Shown here: positions 23,201-30,166 of the stretch, in pieces | Layout: the number at the start of each line of letters is the position of its first letter | Position numbering within the stretch: the stretch's first letter is position 1 | Assembly: GCA_036768485.1 (NCBI GenBank) | Contig: JAVLUZ010000145.1 | Span: 21,392,706-21,456,705 of the forward strand | Origin: Mermis nigrescens | Lineage: Eukaryota > Nematoda > Enoplea > Mermithida > Mermithidae | DNA: 64,000 nucleotides | Direction of reading: 5' to 3' | Notes under the pieces: model-generated | Database searches by the model: none | Told to the model about the DNA's origin: nothing | The model's input: only the letters and a program-made list of their open reading frames with translations | Program-made: the position numbers and the translations under genes

Positions 23201-25993
23201 TACTGTACCATATTATAGTACCCAAAAATTTGTGTGTACGAAATGTACAAAGACTTTTAGGGACCATCTTTGTACATGTACAAACGGACCTTGTACAAAA
23301 AAAAACAATGCCTCCCCAGAATTCTTATGCTGTGCCTGTCTGGTGGGACACTCTTGTACGTAAATGGACTAAAAAAGTTTAATGGGGGAAACGATAATAT
23401 GACAATGTCACCAGGCAATCAGCTCAAGATTTTACATAGTAAGTGGCAACGTTTTAGTACTTTGTCGTGTGTACAACATTAATTTAGTCATTTTTGTCAG
23501 CTTAAATTGTTTTTCAATCGCATGAATTCCTAAATGGATTTCGAGATTGTTTATCAGGCCTATCCAGCGAAACATTGCATATTAATGTTCGCCTGAATGT
23601 GGCTGAAAAATCGTAAAAAATGTGGATCATTTATATGAACATGTTTGTACCTTTTTTGAGCAGTATATTTGCAAAAATCCAAGCTTGAGTAAAAGCGACT
23701 AAAGCACTGCTGATAAGCTAGCGTCAACTACGCATGCTTTGCTTTATTGCATTATTTTTTTTTACATTATCACGTTTCAAATGGTTTTCTATGTAAAAAC
23801 GTATGCCATTGGCAACAATCCCAAACACAAGCCAAAAATTCAATTCTGGGGTTCTATCGATTCGGAGGGTCTGCCGGATTCTCAGAGTAGGTCTTTACCA
23901 CACATAAGCGTGGGGGTCTGAACCACACGTGGGGTGTGGGGGGTTGGGGTATACACATCCCCACAGAAGGCCAAATACCCCTCTCCAGAAATCAAAATAC
24001 CCCCAGAATTCAATTTTTTTTGTTTTTTTTTCGCAATTTTTTGATGCCAATAGATAGTGCTCGATGAGAAACGTTGAAAAACGGTATTTTTCCGCCATAC
24101 ACCATTTTTAAGACCATTTTTTTGACCTTTGAAAAATCTTACACCCCCCCCCTAGAATTTTGGTGCTGCCCATGCCCACCCATGGTCTGAACCTTCAGAA
24201 TCCGAAAGTCCCTCAAAAATCGATTGATCGTAGAATTGAATCTTTGGTGTTATTTTTACAATTTGGCCCTGATTGGACCTCATCAATAATTTTGTTGCTG
24301 ATGTATTGTTTGCAACATATAGGCAGCAAAAATTCTAGGAGAATCTGGTGACGTAAAATCGCCAAAAATAGCACAAAAATTCAATTGTAAGGTATCCGCA
24401 GGATTCTCGGTTTATGTTCCTGAGCCGCATGCTCATGTGTGGTCTGTACTATAACCCCACGCCCACATGATTAAAACGTATGTATGTACCAGCCGGATAC
24501 TTTAATTAACGAATGTCTTTAATGGTATCTTATTAGATTTGACTCGGTTCTGTTTTTACAATGCTCGCCATGAAAGCTGATGCACCATTATTCACAGATT
24601 AATGTTAGATGGTGCGCCGCGTTATGCCTATTAACCACACTTGGGCGTGGAGGGAGGGGTATGCACCTCCCTCCCGCTGAGAAATCAAAATACCCCCAGA
24701 ATTCAATTTTTGAATTTTTTTGTTTTTCTTCGCAATTTTTTTGATGCTAATGGATAGCGCTCGATGGGAAACGTTGAAAAGTGGTGTTTTTTTCGCCATG
24801 CCACCATTTTCAAGGCCATTTTTGACCTTTGGAAAATCTTGCACCCCCCCCCACCAGAATTTTGGTGCCGCCCACCTATGCTATTAACCTCTATCAAGAT
24901 GTTTTTGTATTACAACATACTAACATGTATGATGCCGCTAATGTGGAGACGCAGATGGAGCAATTTAGCGATTCATAGCGTCAGCAAAAAGGACGCGCGC
25001 ACATGAGTCGTGAATGCTGTGCGCTTCCTTTTCATTGATGCTATTGATAGCAAATTGTGCTGTCTGTATCGCCACATTAACGGCATGATACAGGTTACTA
25101 TACAGTAATAAAAACAAGTTGATGGACGTTTATGGACATAACGCGGCGCTCGCGACACATCATCTAACATTAATCTGTGATTGATGGTGCGTCATCCACT
25201 GTAACTTTTTGCTTTTTCCCTACGTTCTGACTTCGTTTTTAGCCTGCTTTCTCTATTTTGCTTTTTTAAGCATAATGTTCACCTTAATCACTAACTTGAT
25301 CACAAGTACGAGCACTAAATCTGTATCATCGGTAGTATTATTGAGTTTTCAGTCAATTGCGTTCATAGGTGGGAAGCACCAAAATTCTGGGAGTGCAAGA
25401 CTTTTTAAAGTTCAAAAAATAACCTTAAAAATTGTGGTATGGCGAAAAAGACACCATTTTTGAACGTTTCCCATCGAGCACTTTCCATTGGCATCGGAAA
25501 ATTGCGAAAAAAACTAAAAAATTTCAAAAATTGAATTCTGGAGGGAGGGTATTTTGATTTCTGGGAGTAGCGTTCCATACCTGGGCATGCGGGGGTTTGG
25601 GGGGGGGGGTAAACTCCGCACAAGAATTCAATTTTTGAAATTTGTTTTTGTTTCTCTTCATAATTTTTTGATGCCAATGGATAGTGGTCTATGAGAAACG
25701 TTAAAAAATTGTGTTTTTTTTTCGCCGTACCATCATTTTTAAGGCCATTTGTTGATCTTTGAAAAAATTTTGCACCTCCTCCCCCAGAACTTTGGTGGCG
25801 CCCACCTATGTTGCATACCCCCACGCCCACGAATGATTGCATTTGTTTGTTTTTAGTAACCGGGCACATTCGTATTCGCGCTAAAAGCCAAGGAATGGCG
25901 TTGAGTTTAGGCGACAAGGTGAATACTGCGCAGAAAATTCCGCCCAAGTTGCAGCAATCGCAAATAAGCGAAAATGAATTGACTGTTGATTAG
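2086..25993 (+). CDS. COPB1: Coatomer subunit beta (beta-COP), 3' part of the gene, seven exons
   Basis: Seven exons (2086-2290, 7508-7906, 9245-9584, 12362-12617, 16732-16987, 19211-19418, 25857-25993) join in consistent phases into about 599 C-terminal residues. Beta-COP is a core subunit of the COPI coat, which buds vesicles for Golgi-to-ER and intra-Golgi transport. Recognition rests on strongly conserved stretches such as [72 protein letters not shown] and [18 protein letters not shown]. The first exon holds the end of the adaptin-like solenoid, the middle exons the beta-COP C-terminal domain, and the last three the appendage platform. The family is usually about 950 residues, so about 350 N-terminal residues lie upstream of the window; I see no exon in 1-2085. 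Introns are 1.3 to 6.4 kb and filled with transposons. All donors are GT and all acceptors AG. Confidence 0.96.
2918..3735 (+). repeat. Truncated CAGGGCCGTATTC-family copy split by another element
   Basis: CCCGTATTCAGGGGGGG near 2918 begins the family consensus. The TACATGTA-family element at 3215-3645 interrupts it, and a related stretch resumes after 3646. Confidence 0.5.
3215..3645 (+). mobile_element. TACATGTA-family element, diverged ends
   Basis: Starts CACGGTTTTTTGAATTCGGC and ends ACAAAAAAACCACTAG. It has the same internal order of TACAAAG modules and GGCGCTTCGCGCC hairpin. Inserted in a CAGGGCCGTATTC-family copy. Confidence 0.7.
3735..3893 (+). repeat. GGGTCCGG/GGATCCGG repeat fragment
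   Basis: Runs of GGATCCGGGTCCGGATC and GACCCGACCGGGTCGGGTCC separated by short AT-rich spacers, as in 5239-5290. Confidence 0.6.
3983..4428 (-). mobile_element. TACATGTA-family element
   Basis: Flanked by GGTAACA (3976-3982 and 4429-4435). The right end AACAACACTG is intact and the left end has lost a few bases. Internal modules are as in 53536-53977, in reverse. Confidence 0.8.
5239..6518 (+). repeat. GGGTCCGG-rich repeat interrupted by the CCGGAG element
   Basis: TTTCGGGTCCGGGTCCGG at 5239-5290 continues at 6435-6518 and ends GGACCCGGTCATCCCTAGAG. Its terminus resembles a hAT end (TAGGGATGACCGGGTCC on the other strand). A related fragment is at 3735-3893. It is probably a fourth hexamer-ladder family; the left end was not found. 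Confidence 0.6.
5299..6426 (+). mobile_element. hAT-type element with CCGGAG hexamer-ladder ends, 1128 bp
   Basis: Ends TAGGGATCGACCGGAG and ACCTCCGGTCGATCCCTA. The 8-bp duplication CTCTTTAC is perfect (5291-5298, 6427-6434). The first and last 100 bp are built of CTCCGG/CCGGAG/GGCCTCCGG units, while the interior is AT-rich without a recognisable gene. It interrupts another repeat rich in GGGTCCGG units. Confidence 0.93.
6527..6968 (+). repeat. 5'-truncated CAGGGCCGTATTC-family copy
   Basis: The internal sequence matches 1600-2051, including the TCTCGAGATAT region, and it ends TCCTGGATACGGGC. The left end is missing where the GGGTCC-rich repeat ends. Confidence 0.5.
7091..7470 (+). repeat. 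GATCATG/TCTGGGGG repeat family copy before COPB1 exon B
   Basis: GGCATAGGAACTCTGGGGGG to CCGAGGTCATGGT. ATGGTCGG occurs at 7070-7077 and 7471-7478 and may be its duplication. It ends about 38 bp before exon B. Confidence 0.55.
7508..7906 (+). CDS. COPB1: COPB1 exon B
   Basis: Acceptor ATCGGCAG ends at 7507 and donor GTACTT begins at 7907; both junctions are phase 0. It encodes IRQSLDELP, then an Ala/Asp-rich variable linker (roughly 7555-7680), then [16 protein letters not shown], a Ser/Ala/Gly-rich spacer, and [20 protein letters not shown]. The linker is GC-rich and looks longer and more Ala-rich than in vertebrate beta-COP. Other long open frames overlapping this exon are shadows of its GC-rich codons. 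Confidence 0.94.
7972..8211 (+). mobile_element. polyG-family hAT-type element in COPB1 intron B
   Basis: CATAGGTGGGCGGC to CACGCCCGGGTGTT, with duplication GTCGGCCG (7964-7971) versus ATCGGCCG (8212-8219). The interior follows the family order: CTTGCA-type G run, ATGGCCTTAA, GGTGGTATGGCG, ACACCATTTTTCAACG, then G-rich TTCTGGGGGG runs. Confidence 0.88.
8930..9090 (-). repeat. GGGATCCC/GTCGTCCCC repeat family fragment
   Basis: GGAGATCCCTTCACCC, GTCGGTCGTCCCCCATCC and CAAAGTTTGAAGGATTTTGACC. The same order recurs at 13430-13640, 18165-18275 and, reversed, at 15895-16135 and 20790-21200. Confidence 0.5.
9245..9584 (+). CDS. COPB1: COPB1 exon C
   Basis: Acceptor AATATGCAG ends at 9244 and donor GTGAGT begins at 9585. 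It enters in phase 0 and leaves after one base of a codon. Conserved anchors are [21 protein letters not shown], cut here as HLGKSGLP and PITEDDVDR, and [11 protein letters not shown]. Between them the sequence is more diverged from vertebrate beta-COP than the other exons. Confidence 0.94.
10211..10517 (+). mobile_element. CAGGGCCGTATTC-family element, short copy
   Basis: Ends AAGGCCCGTGTCCAGGAT and TTTACGGCCCTG, flanked by TGTATGTA (10203-10210) and GGTATGTA (10518-10525), 7 of 8 matching. Confidence 0.65.
10859..11696 (+). mobile_element. hAT-type element with CCCCGG hexamer-ladder ends, 838 bp
   Basis: Ends TAGAGCTGTGCCGGGGCC and GGCCCCGGCACAGCTCTA. The 8-bp duplication GTTACAAT is perfect (10851-10858, 11697-11704). 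The terminal 100 and 60 bp consist of CCCCGG units. A polyG-related insert lies at about 11280-11500. Confidence 0.94.
12060..12304 (-). mobile_element. polyG-family element, left end truncated
   Basis: Contains GGTATGCATACCCC, GATGCCAATGGATAGTGCTC and ends GGTGCCGCCCACCTTTG about 57 bp before COPB1 exon D. Confidence 0.7.
12362..12617 (+). CDS. COPB1: COPB1 exon D
   Basis: Acceptor TCTTTTCAG ends at 12361 and the donor GTTAGAAA begins at 12618. It encodes the beta-COP C-terminal domain core, including [27 protein letters not shown] and ELATLGDL. The exon leaves two bases of an Arg codon, completed by exon E. The first eight intron bases are the target-site duplication of a hAT-type element inserted at 12626. 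Confidence 0.95.
12626..13036 (-). mobile_element. hAT-type element (TACATGTA family) at the COPB1 exon D donor
   Basis: Ends CAGTGTTTT and AACACTG. The 8-bp duplication GTTAGAAA is perfect (12618-12625, 13037-13044). The left duplication is exactly the first eight bases of COPB1 intron D, so the 5' splice site now exists twice. Inside are the palindrome TTTGTACATGTACAAA and the GGCGC-GAA-G(C/T)GCC hairpin of the family. Reading past the first donor meets a stop at about 12727. Confidence 0.92.
13130..13240 (+). repeat. Degenerate GAAAAAGGTGGGTC tandem units
   Basis: Three GAAAAAGGTGGGTC-like units plus shorter GTGGGTC copies at irregular spacing. Confidence 0.6.
13430..13640 (-). repeat. 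GGGATCCC/GTCGTCCCC repeat family copy
   Basis: TACATGTAACAGGGGGTTCG, AATCCCCTCCC, CGTCCCCCCATCCCC and AATTTTTGACC. Confidence 0.5.
13665..13985 (+). repeat. GATCATG/TCTGGGGG repeat family copy
   Basis: TAGTTCTGGGGAGGGG start, ATGCGAAGCGCCG hairpin variant, and CCCCCATGATCATG end. Confidence 0.5.
14449..14888 (-). mobile_element. TACATGTA-family element
   Basis: Ends TAGTGTTTTTTGTGC and AAAACACTG, with full internal family structure. The flanks TTACGAAC and CTAGGAAT match only partly, so the duplication is decayed or the border is slightly off. Confidence 0.75.
15368..15754 (+). mobile_element. CAGGGCCGTATTC-family element, 387 bp
   Basis: CAGGGCCGTATTTGGG at the left and TTGGATACGGGCCTG at the right form inverted ends. 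The 8-bp duplication ACTATGGT (15360-15367, 15755-15762) is perfect. Confidence 0.88.
15895..16135 (+). repeat. GGGATCCC/GTCGTCCCC repeat family copy, reverse order
   Basis: GTGCATGTAACGGCTCG, GGGGCACCCG, CCAAAAAACGCGTAAAAATTG, GGGGGGATGGGGAGACGACC and GGGAATCCGATCCC. Confidence 0.5.
16405..16646 (-). mobile_element. polyG-family hAT-type element upstream of COPB1 exon E
   Basis: CATACCTGGGCGTGG to GCCGCCCACCTATG, with duplication CCTGTGAT (16397-16404) versus CCTATGAT (16647-16654). It ends about 85 bp before exon E. Confidence 0.88.
16732..16987 (+). CDS. COPB1: COPB1 exon E
   Basis: Acceptor GCCTCTAAG ends at 16731 and donor GTGATT begins at 16988 (phase 0). It encodes [33 protein letters not shown], the run ending in [13 protein letters not shown], and DFEWENK, all typical of the beta-COP C-terminal and appendage region. 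Confidence 0.95.
17671..18111 (+). mobile_element. TACATGTA-family element
   Basis: Starts CACGGTTTTTTTGTATTCGG and ends AAAATAAAAGACTG. The two subterminal TACAAAGACTTTT modules and both GCGC hairpins are present. Confidence 0.7.
18473..18919 (-). mobile_element. TACATGTA-family element inserted in a polyG-family element
   Basis: CAGTGTTATTTTGTACAAGG to AAAAATTACTG. Its flanks on both sides (18450-18472 and 18920-19060) belong to one polyG-family copy, split at its G run. Confidence 0.8.
19211..19418 (+). CDS. COPB1: COPB1 exon F
   Basis: Acceptor CACTTTAAG ends at 19210 and donor GTACGA begins at 19419, leaving one base of a codon. It encodes [24 protein letters not shown] and [15 protein letters not shown] of the appendage platform. 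Confidence 0.95.
19676..19975 (-). repeat. GATCATG/TCTGGGGG repeat family copy (reverse)
   Basis: CTACATGATCTTGGGGG start. The interior in reverse order includes CGACGCTTGGCGCC, and it fades before the CTCCCCAC target of the CCTCGG element. Confidence 0.5.
20073..20337 (+). mobile_element. polyG-family hAT-type element nested in the CCTCGG element
   Basis: CATACGTGGGCAGC to CACGCCCAGGTGTG, with perfect duplication GTGCCGAG (20065-20072, 20338-20345). The target was itself part of the CCTCGG ladder. Confidence 0.92.
20790..21200 (+). repeat. Two GGGATCCC/GTCGTCCCC-type copies in a row
   Basis: ATACATGTAACGGCTTG with GGGGTCCCTGG, a GGGAGGACGTCC block, then a second start at 21068 (ACACGTGTGGTTTTCGGCC). 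It lies inside the CCTCGG-type element. Confidence 0.45.
21744..22131 (+). mobile_element. TACATGTA-family element, strongly diverged
   Basis: Modules are recognisable (TCTTTGTACATGCACAAAG, TACTGTACCAGACTATAG), but small deletions have removed one hairpin. It lies inside the CCTCGG-type element 19987-22857. Confidence 0.65.
22866..23311 (+). mobile_element. TACATGTA-family element adjoining the CCTCGG element
   Basis: Left flank CTCCCCAC (22858-22865) and right flank CTCCCCAG (23312-23319). The left end has decayed to ACGGTTTTTTT. The left flank is shared with the right duplication of the neighbouring element. Any long open frame across it is fortuitous. Confidence 0.75.
23924..24184 (-). 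mobile_element. polyG-family hAT-type element in COPB1 intron F
   Basis: CACACGTGGGGTGTGG to GCCCACCCATG, with perfect duplication GTCTGAAC (23916-23923, 24185-24192). Confidence 0.9.
24568..25200. mobile_element. Palindromic (foldback-like) element with nested insertion
   Basis: The left arm (24568-24635 plus 24889-25010) is the approximate reverse complement of 25011-25200. Matching blocks are ACAGATTAATGTTAGATG...CGCCGCGTTATG and TGCCGCTAATGTGG. Without the 245-bp polyG insert the element is about 390 bp. Confidence 0.65.
24636..24880 (-). mobile_element. polyG-family hAT-type element inside a palindromic element
   Basis: CACACTTGGGCGTGG to GCCGCCCACCTATG, with perfect duplication CTATTAAC (24628-24635, 24881-24888). 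Confidence 0.92.
25365..25810. mobile_element. Two polyG-family copies back to back
   Basis: A forward copy starting CATAGGTGGGAAGCACC (25366) runs to about 25570 and meets a reverse copy, CATACCTGGGCATGCGGG to GGCGCCCACCTATG, ending 25810. No clean duplication is visible. The second copy ends 46 bp before COPB1 exon G. Confidence 0.7.
25857..25993 (+). CDS. COPB1: COPB1 exon G (last exon, stop TAG)
   Basis: Acceptor TTGTTTTTAG ends at 25856. The exon encodes [20 protein letters not shown] and then a C-terminal tail of about 23 residues that is not obviously conserved. The stop is at 25991-25993. A polyG-type element ends only about 46 bp before the acceptor. Confidence 0.95.
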
Positions 25994-26250
25994 ATTACTT
26001 ATTTATTTCTCATTGTATGTTGCAGTTTTTGGTTATTCGATGAAAGTCCTCTGCTCGTTGTTTGTGCTAGCGTTAAGCAGTTCGACTAACATTCAAAGTT
26101 TTTCCTTTTGTTTTGTTGTATCCTTATATTCCTGTAGATTTAAGCATTTTTCATCATTTTATTGATTCATAGAACTGGAAGTTGCGAGTGTTTATGAAGA
26201 GGGTCAAAATTCTGAAGTTTACAAGTTCAGAAAATTTTTTAATTTAACAA

Positions 26251-26256
26251 AATAAA
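26251..26256 (+). promoter_or_regulatory. Candidate COPB1 polyadenylation signal AATAAA
   Basis: An AATAAA lies about 258 bases after the COPB1 stop in an AT-rich 3' flank. It is the first canonical signal seen downstream. Such hexamers also arise by chance in AT-rich DNA. Confidence 0.4.
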
Positions 26257-27372
26257 AAATTGATGGTAAAAAAATAAGTTACAAAAATTGAATTTGCGGT
26301 CCCTGTGCATTTTCCGTCAGATTTTGGGGTTCCGAATCCCCAAATCGCTCTGCTCGTGTATGCTATTGGACTTATTTGATTCATTTCAAAATACTGAAGT
26401 TTAAATGCTTTACTTAAGCACTTTAGTTTTAAATGAATCAACTTGGATGGAAAACCGCACGCTGTGTAAAGTGGGCTACTTTTTTGTTTGGTTTTTTAAT
26501 ATGTTCGCCTTATTGCTATACATAGCTTACATATATTTATCACTCGCAGTTCCTGAATATTATTTGTTGTATCAATGGTAAAGGCAAGTTTTGTTTAGGC
26601 ACATGGTTATATTGCATTTTATAATTAAACGCCTTACCAGCTTCATTTTTCCATACATGTAAATTTTAAGAATATTTTTGAAAGGAAGCCGACGGATTAC
26701 GATAATTTTATATCTAATCAATTCTATAATCGTAATCTGTCAGCTTACTGTGTCGGACATAGATTTTAAAATTTATGCCCAATCTTGTGCGAAATAGACT
26801 AGTCTGTTTCATTTAACTTTGCGGTTTTCTCTTGAATTTTATCAGCAAGAATCAGGCTACAAAAGTGGTTTACAATTTAGATGCATTAATGCGCTTTTGC
26901 TATGGCAAACAGCTCCCCATAACTCAGTACACTGTCGACAATCAGAACTATGTATAGCCTTAGTTTAAAACACTTTTGAAGGCACTTTAAACTTTCAGAA
27001 ACCTCAAAGTTAAATGAAACAGGCTATACTTATATAGGAAGGTACATACGTACGTTTGTCCGGATCTTAAGAATAAATAAGATGAAAATGTGTTTCGTTC
27101 TTAAAAGCCTCTGCGTATGCGGAAAATGGGCGCCACGGGCCAAAAAATCAATTCTTTGGAGGATATTCTGAATTTCAGGAATCTCAAAAAGACATGCATT
27201 TGGAAAAAGCGGGTTAAGGAGCTCAAGAATGCAAAGATGCGATTTTTTATGCTCTTTCTAAATATGCATGTTACTTTTTATGAAAATTAATCCTAGAGGA
27301 GATATAAAAAAATATTTCGTTACAATGCATAAGATTGGCACCTGGTAGACATCCATGCAAGCACGAGAAAGT
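26257..27372. other. 3' flank of COPB1, nothing recognised
   Basis: AT-rich DNA without coding periodicity, repeat-family landmarks or an RNA gene that I can identify. Confidence 0.5.
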
Positions 27373-27571
27373 ATAGTCCGAGACACAATTAACGTCCCTA
27401 AACCGGTTCCGGTTCATTTTTCAACCAATTGATTTTTTTGGCGAGCGTTTGGCTACAGTAAAACGCGAATAGAAATCGATTAATTAGTCGACAGCATCTG
27501 TTTGATGCAGTAAAAAATTTTTTTCATAATTGTGTCTCGGACTGTTTTTTTTATAATTGTGTCTCGGACTG
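27373..27571. mobile_element. Short Tc1/mariner-like inverted-repeat element
   Basis: TATAGTCCGAGACACAATTA at the left and ATAATTGTGTCTCGGACTGT at the right are inverted, and a second copy of the right end lies at about 27527-27546. TA at both outer edges fits a TA target. No coding sequence. Confidence 0.5.
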
Positions 27572-28276
27572 TAGCTTCCTGTACAGGGGATGCATTCGAA
27601 AAGCTGAGAAGGAATACAACACTAAATCTTTTGTTAGAACCTTATTTTCCCATTTTGAGTTTTTGTGAATAGGCCAAAAAGTGTTCATTTCTCACTGCTC
27701 CATATGTAACTTCTCTCCGAGCTAAACCATTAAAAACGATGTATGTAACTGGAGTCAAAACGAGGCTAGAAAAAGTTCTAGAAAGAAGAATAAGGAAGAC
27801 ACGATAAACTAAGAGTTAAGGCCAAAATATGCAGATGAAACTCAGATTTTTCAAGCAAAGTGCATGAGGCTGAAAAGTTTGTTTTAGATTTTTGTGCATC
27901 TATTCAGTTTTGTAACTATTATAACAAAGAAAAGCTCTCTCGCTAACTCCCTCATGGCTATGCCGTGCATCAGGGTTCCAATCCAAGCGGTCCAGCATAT
28001 TCCCTTCTATAAAACTAAAGCCTCTTCAGCTGTATCGCTTAACTTTAAAAAACCCAAGCAAAAATGCAAGAAAACATAAGCTGTCATACGGGAGTGCACG
28101 AAAAATCTACAAAATATTAGTTTTCGAACTACGAGTCTTGTCTCTTGAACGAACGAACATTGAAACAGCAAGTTACTTCAAGTAGGTAGCTCTACTTTGG
28201 AGAAATTTCGAGCCATGATGCAGGATTAGGTTTGGTATAGGCCCAAATATTTATTTTTTGCTTTACGCATGGCATT
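27572..28276. other. Intergenic DNA between COPB1 and the serpin, nothing recognised
   Basis: AT-rich. A 61-codon open frame at 27894-28079 shows no domain and no good codon periodicity. Confidence 0.45.
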
Positions 28277-28284
28277 TCCACCTC

Positions 28285-29626
28285 GGTGAGCCGACATTAG
28301 AGCGCAGCGACATTAGAGCGCAGTGACACTAGAGCGCGCGACATTAAAGCGCAGCCATAATAGATGTTTTTCATGCAACTTTACAAAAGTTTTATGCTAA
28401 CAGGGCAAAGTTAACTACTTACGCATGAATATCTCGGTATCAGGTAGTGATAAATGCATGCGGTTTCTTTTGTTTTGTAAAGCAATGAACAGACTTTTGA
28501 ATTCTTTCTTTACTTACTGGTTAAGTTGTACACATGGTTGAATTAGTGGATGTACGAAATTATAAATTTTGACTTTTTTACTTTTCTTTGCAAAAAGGAT
28601 AGCAACTTTTGAAGCAATAGGTTTTGTGTAACGCCATTACACCTTTTTCACTTATTTTCTTGACACAAATTATGGTATTCATTTTCACAATTTTTTGTAA
28701 ATTGTACGCATTTACTGTAAGTTGCGCAAATCAAGCGTGAAATTTATTGCTGCAGAAAACAATCATAAAAGTGCAGTAAATAAACAAAAGATCAGAATTC
28801 GTGTAAACTTATCCTGCAATTCTGTGTCAAGAAAACAAGTGAAAAGGGTATAGTTCAATTAGAAAGTGCATGAAAAGCTAAAAATAATGTACCAAATTGA
28901 CACTCTTACTACCGTAGTTTTAGAGCTGTATGTGTCAGAACACAGATCAGTCTACTCCATTGCACAAAAGCTGTTTGATTAACGTCAAAATTTTTTAAAA
29001 TAAGTAACACCTACAACTTTAAAACTAGCATAGCAAGGGGTCGTTTGGAGACACTGTTTTGCGGAGCAATTTATCTCACTTACCACCATACGTGGGCAGC
29101 AGGAAAATTCTGGGGGTGCAAGATTTTTTGAAGGTCAAAAAATGGCCTTAAAAATGGTGGTATGGCGAAAAAACACCATTTTTCGACGTTTCTCATCAAG
29201 CACTATCCATTAGCATCAAAAAATTGCGGAAAAAACGAAAAAAAATTCAAAAATTGAATCCTGGGGGGTATTTTGATTTCTGGGGGGGGTATTTTGGTTT
29301 CTGGGGGGTGCATACCCCACCAACCCCCCCCCACGCCCAGGTGTGCTTACCACCCACTTCTTAACCAAACAAGAAATTTAACTGATTTTCGTAATGTATG
29401 CTAGGTACTTATATTTTTGTACACCAATTTTTAGAAACGAAAGCTTACAAATTTTTTCGTGGGAAAGGAAAAGTCTATGTCTGCCTCCATGACGCACCAT
29501 TGTAACTACACTTTAATATCGGCGTTCTAATGTTTCGTGCTCTAATGTCGCTCGCTCTAATGTCGCGCGCTTTAAGGTCGCGAAGGTTGCGCGCTCTAAT
29601 GTCGGCGCTCTAATGTCTGCATGCCC
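28285..29626. mobile_element. Foldback-like element with GACATTAGAGCGC unit arrays at both ends
   Basis: The left end holds four GACATTAGAGCGCAGC-type units (28291-28355). The right end holds about six inverted units, GCGCTCTAATGTCG-type (29519-29617). The 8-bp duplication TCCACCTC is perfect (28277-28284, 29627-29634). The interior is AT-rich, without a recognisable gene, and has a polyG-family insert at 29087-29345. Confidence 0.8.
29087..29345 (+). mobile_element. polyG-family hAT-type element nested in a GACATTAGAGCGC element
   Basis: CATACGTGGGCAGC to CACGCCCAGGTGTG, with perfect duplication CTTACCAC (29079-29086, 29346-29353). Confidence 0.92.
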
Positions 29627-29814
29627 TCCACCTCTTTTTTGTCGCACTTTCTCCCTTCTTTCTGGAAGTCAGAAGAAAAGAAAAACATTGCTTGCGTGGT
29701 CAAGTCAAAATTTACATATCCTAGTCTTTTCTCCATTGCAGCGCAAGCTCAAATTCCGTGCAATGCTCCATAAATCTGATGCTGGGTGCATACTTGCCTA
29801 TAATTATACCTACA

Positions 29815-29820
29815 TTTATT
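29815..29820 (-). promoter_or_regulatory. Candidate serpin polyadenylation signal
   Basis: AATAAA on the - strand about 160 bases after the serpin stop codon. Confidence 0.4.
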
Positions 29821-29977
29821 TAAGTAGGTACATAATTGAACATTCAGATTATTGTGGATTAGTACAAAAAACGCATTAAACAAAATTTCATACTCATATA
29901 TTGAAGGCACGGAAACTAGAGTACTTACCTGTACATGTAAGTGACGCATAGCAATAATGAAATAGTGAATTAGACGT

Positions 29978-30166
29978 TTAAGTTTTAATTTCAGGGTTGA
30001 CAACTTGGCCGCAAAGAAAGATCCCACGAGTTAATCGGTCGGCTAATATGAATAGAAAAGGCCGATCCGCCGTTATGATCTTCGTTGGCAAATGTTCGCT
30101 TCTCCTCAGGTGGTGCACGACGTTTTCAAACGCATTCACCGGTTCACGTTCATAATTATGCGTCAA
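29978..30166 (-). CDS. Serpin last exon with reactive loop and C terminus
   Basis: Acceptor ATAATTCTAG precedes 30166 on the - strand and the stop TAA is at 29978-29980. The reactive loop region reads THNYEREPVNAFENVV and lacks the small-residue hinge of inhibitors. The C terminus ADRPFLFILAD...GIFLCGQVVNPE is diagnostic for serpins. This exon is separated from the previous one by a 10.7 kb intron containing the Polinton. Confidence 0.82.
   Translation of the reverse strand: MTHNYEREPVNAFENVVHHLRRSEHLPTKIITADRPFLFILADRLTRGIFLCGQVVNPEIKT

Noticed and set aside
22714..23382. A 222-codon open frame, the longest in the window
   Set aside because: It crosses the end of the CCTCGG element and a TACATGTA element. 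Similar frames recur wherever that repeat family occurs.
25405..25947. A 180-codon open frame on the - strand
   Set aside because: It runs through two polyG-family copies and antisense to COPB1 exon G.
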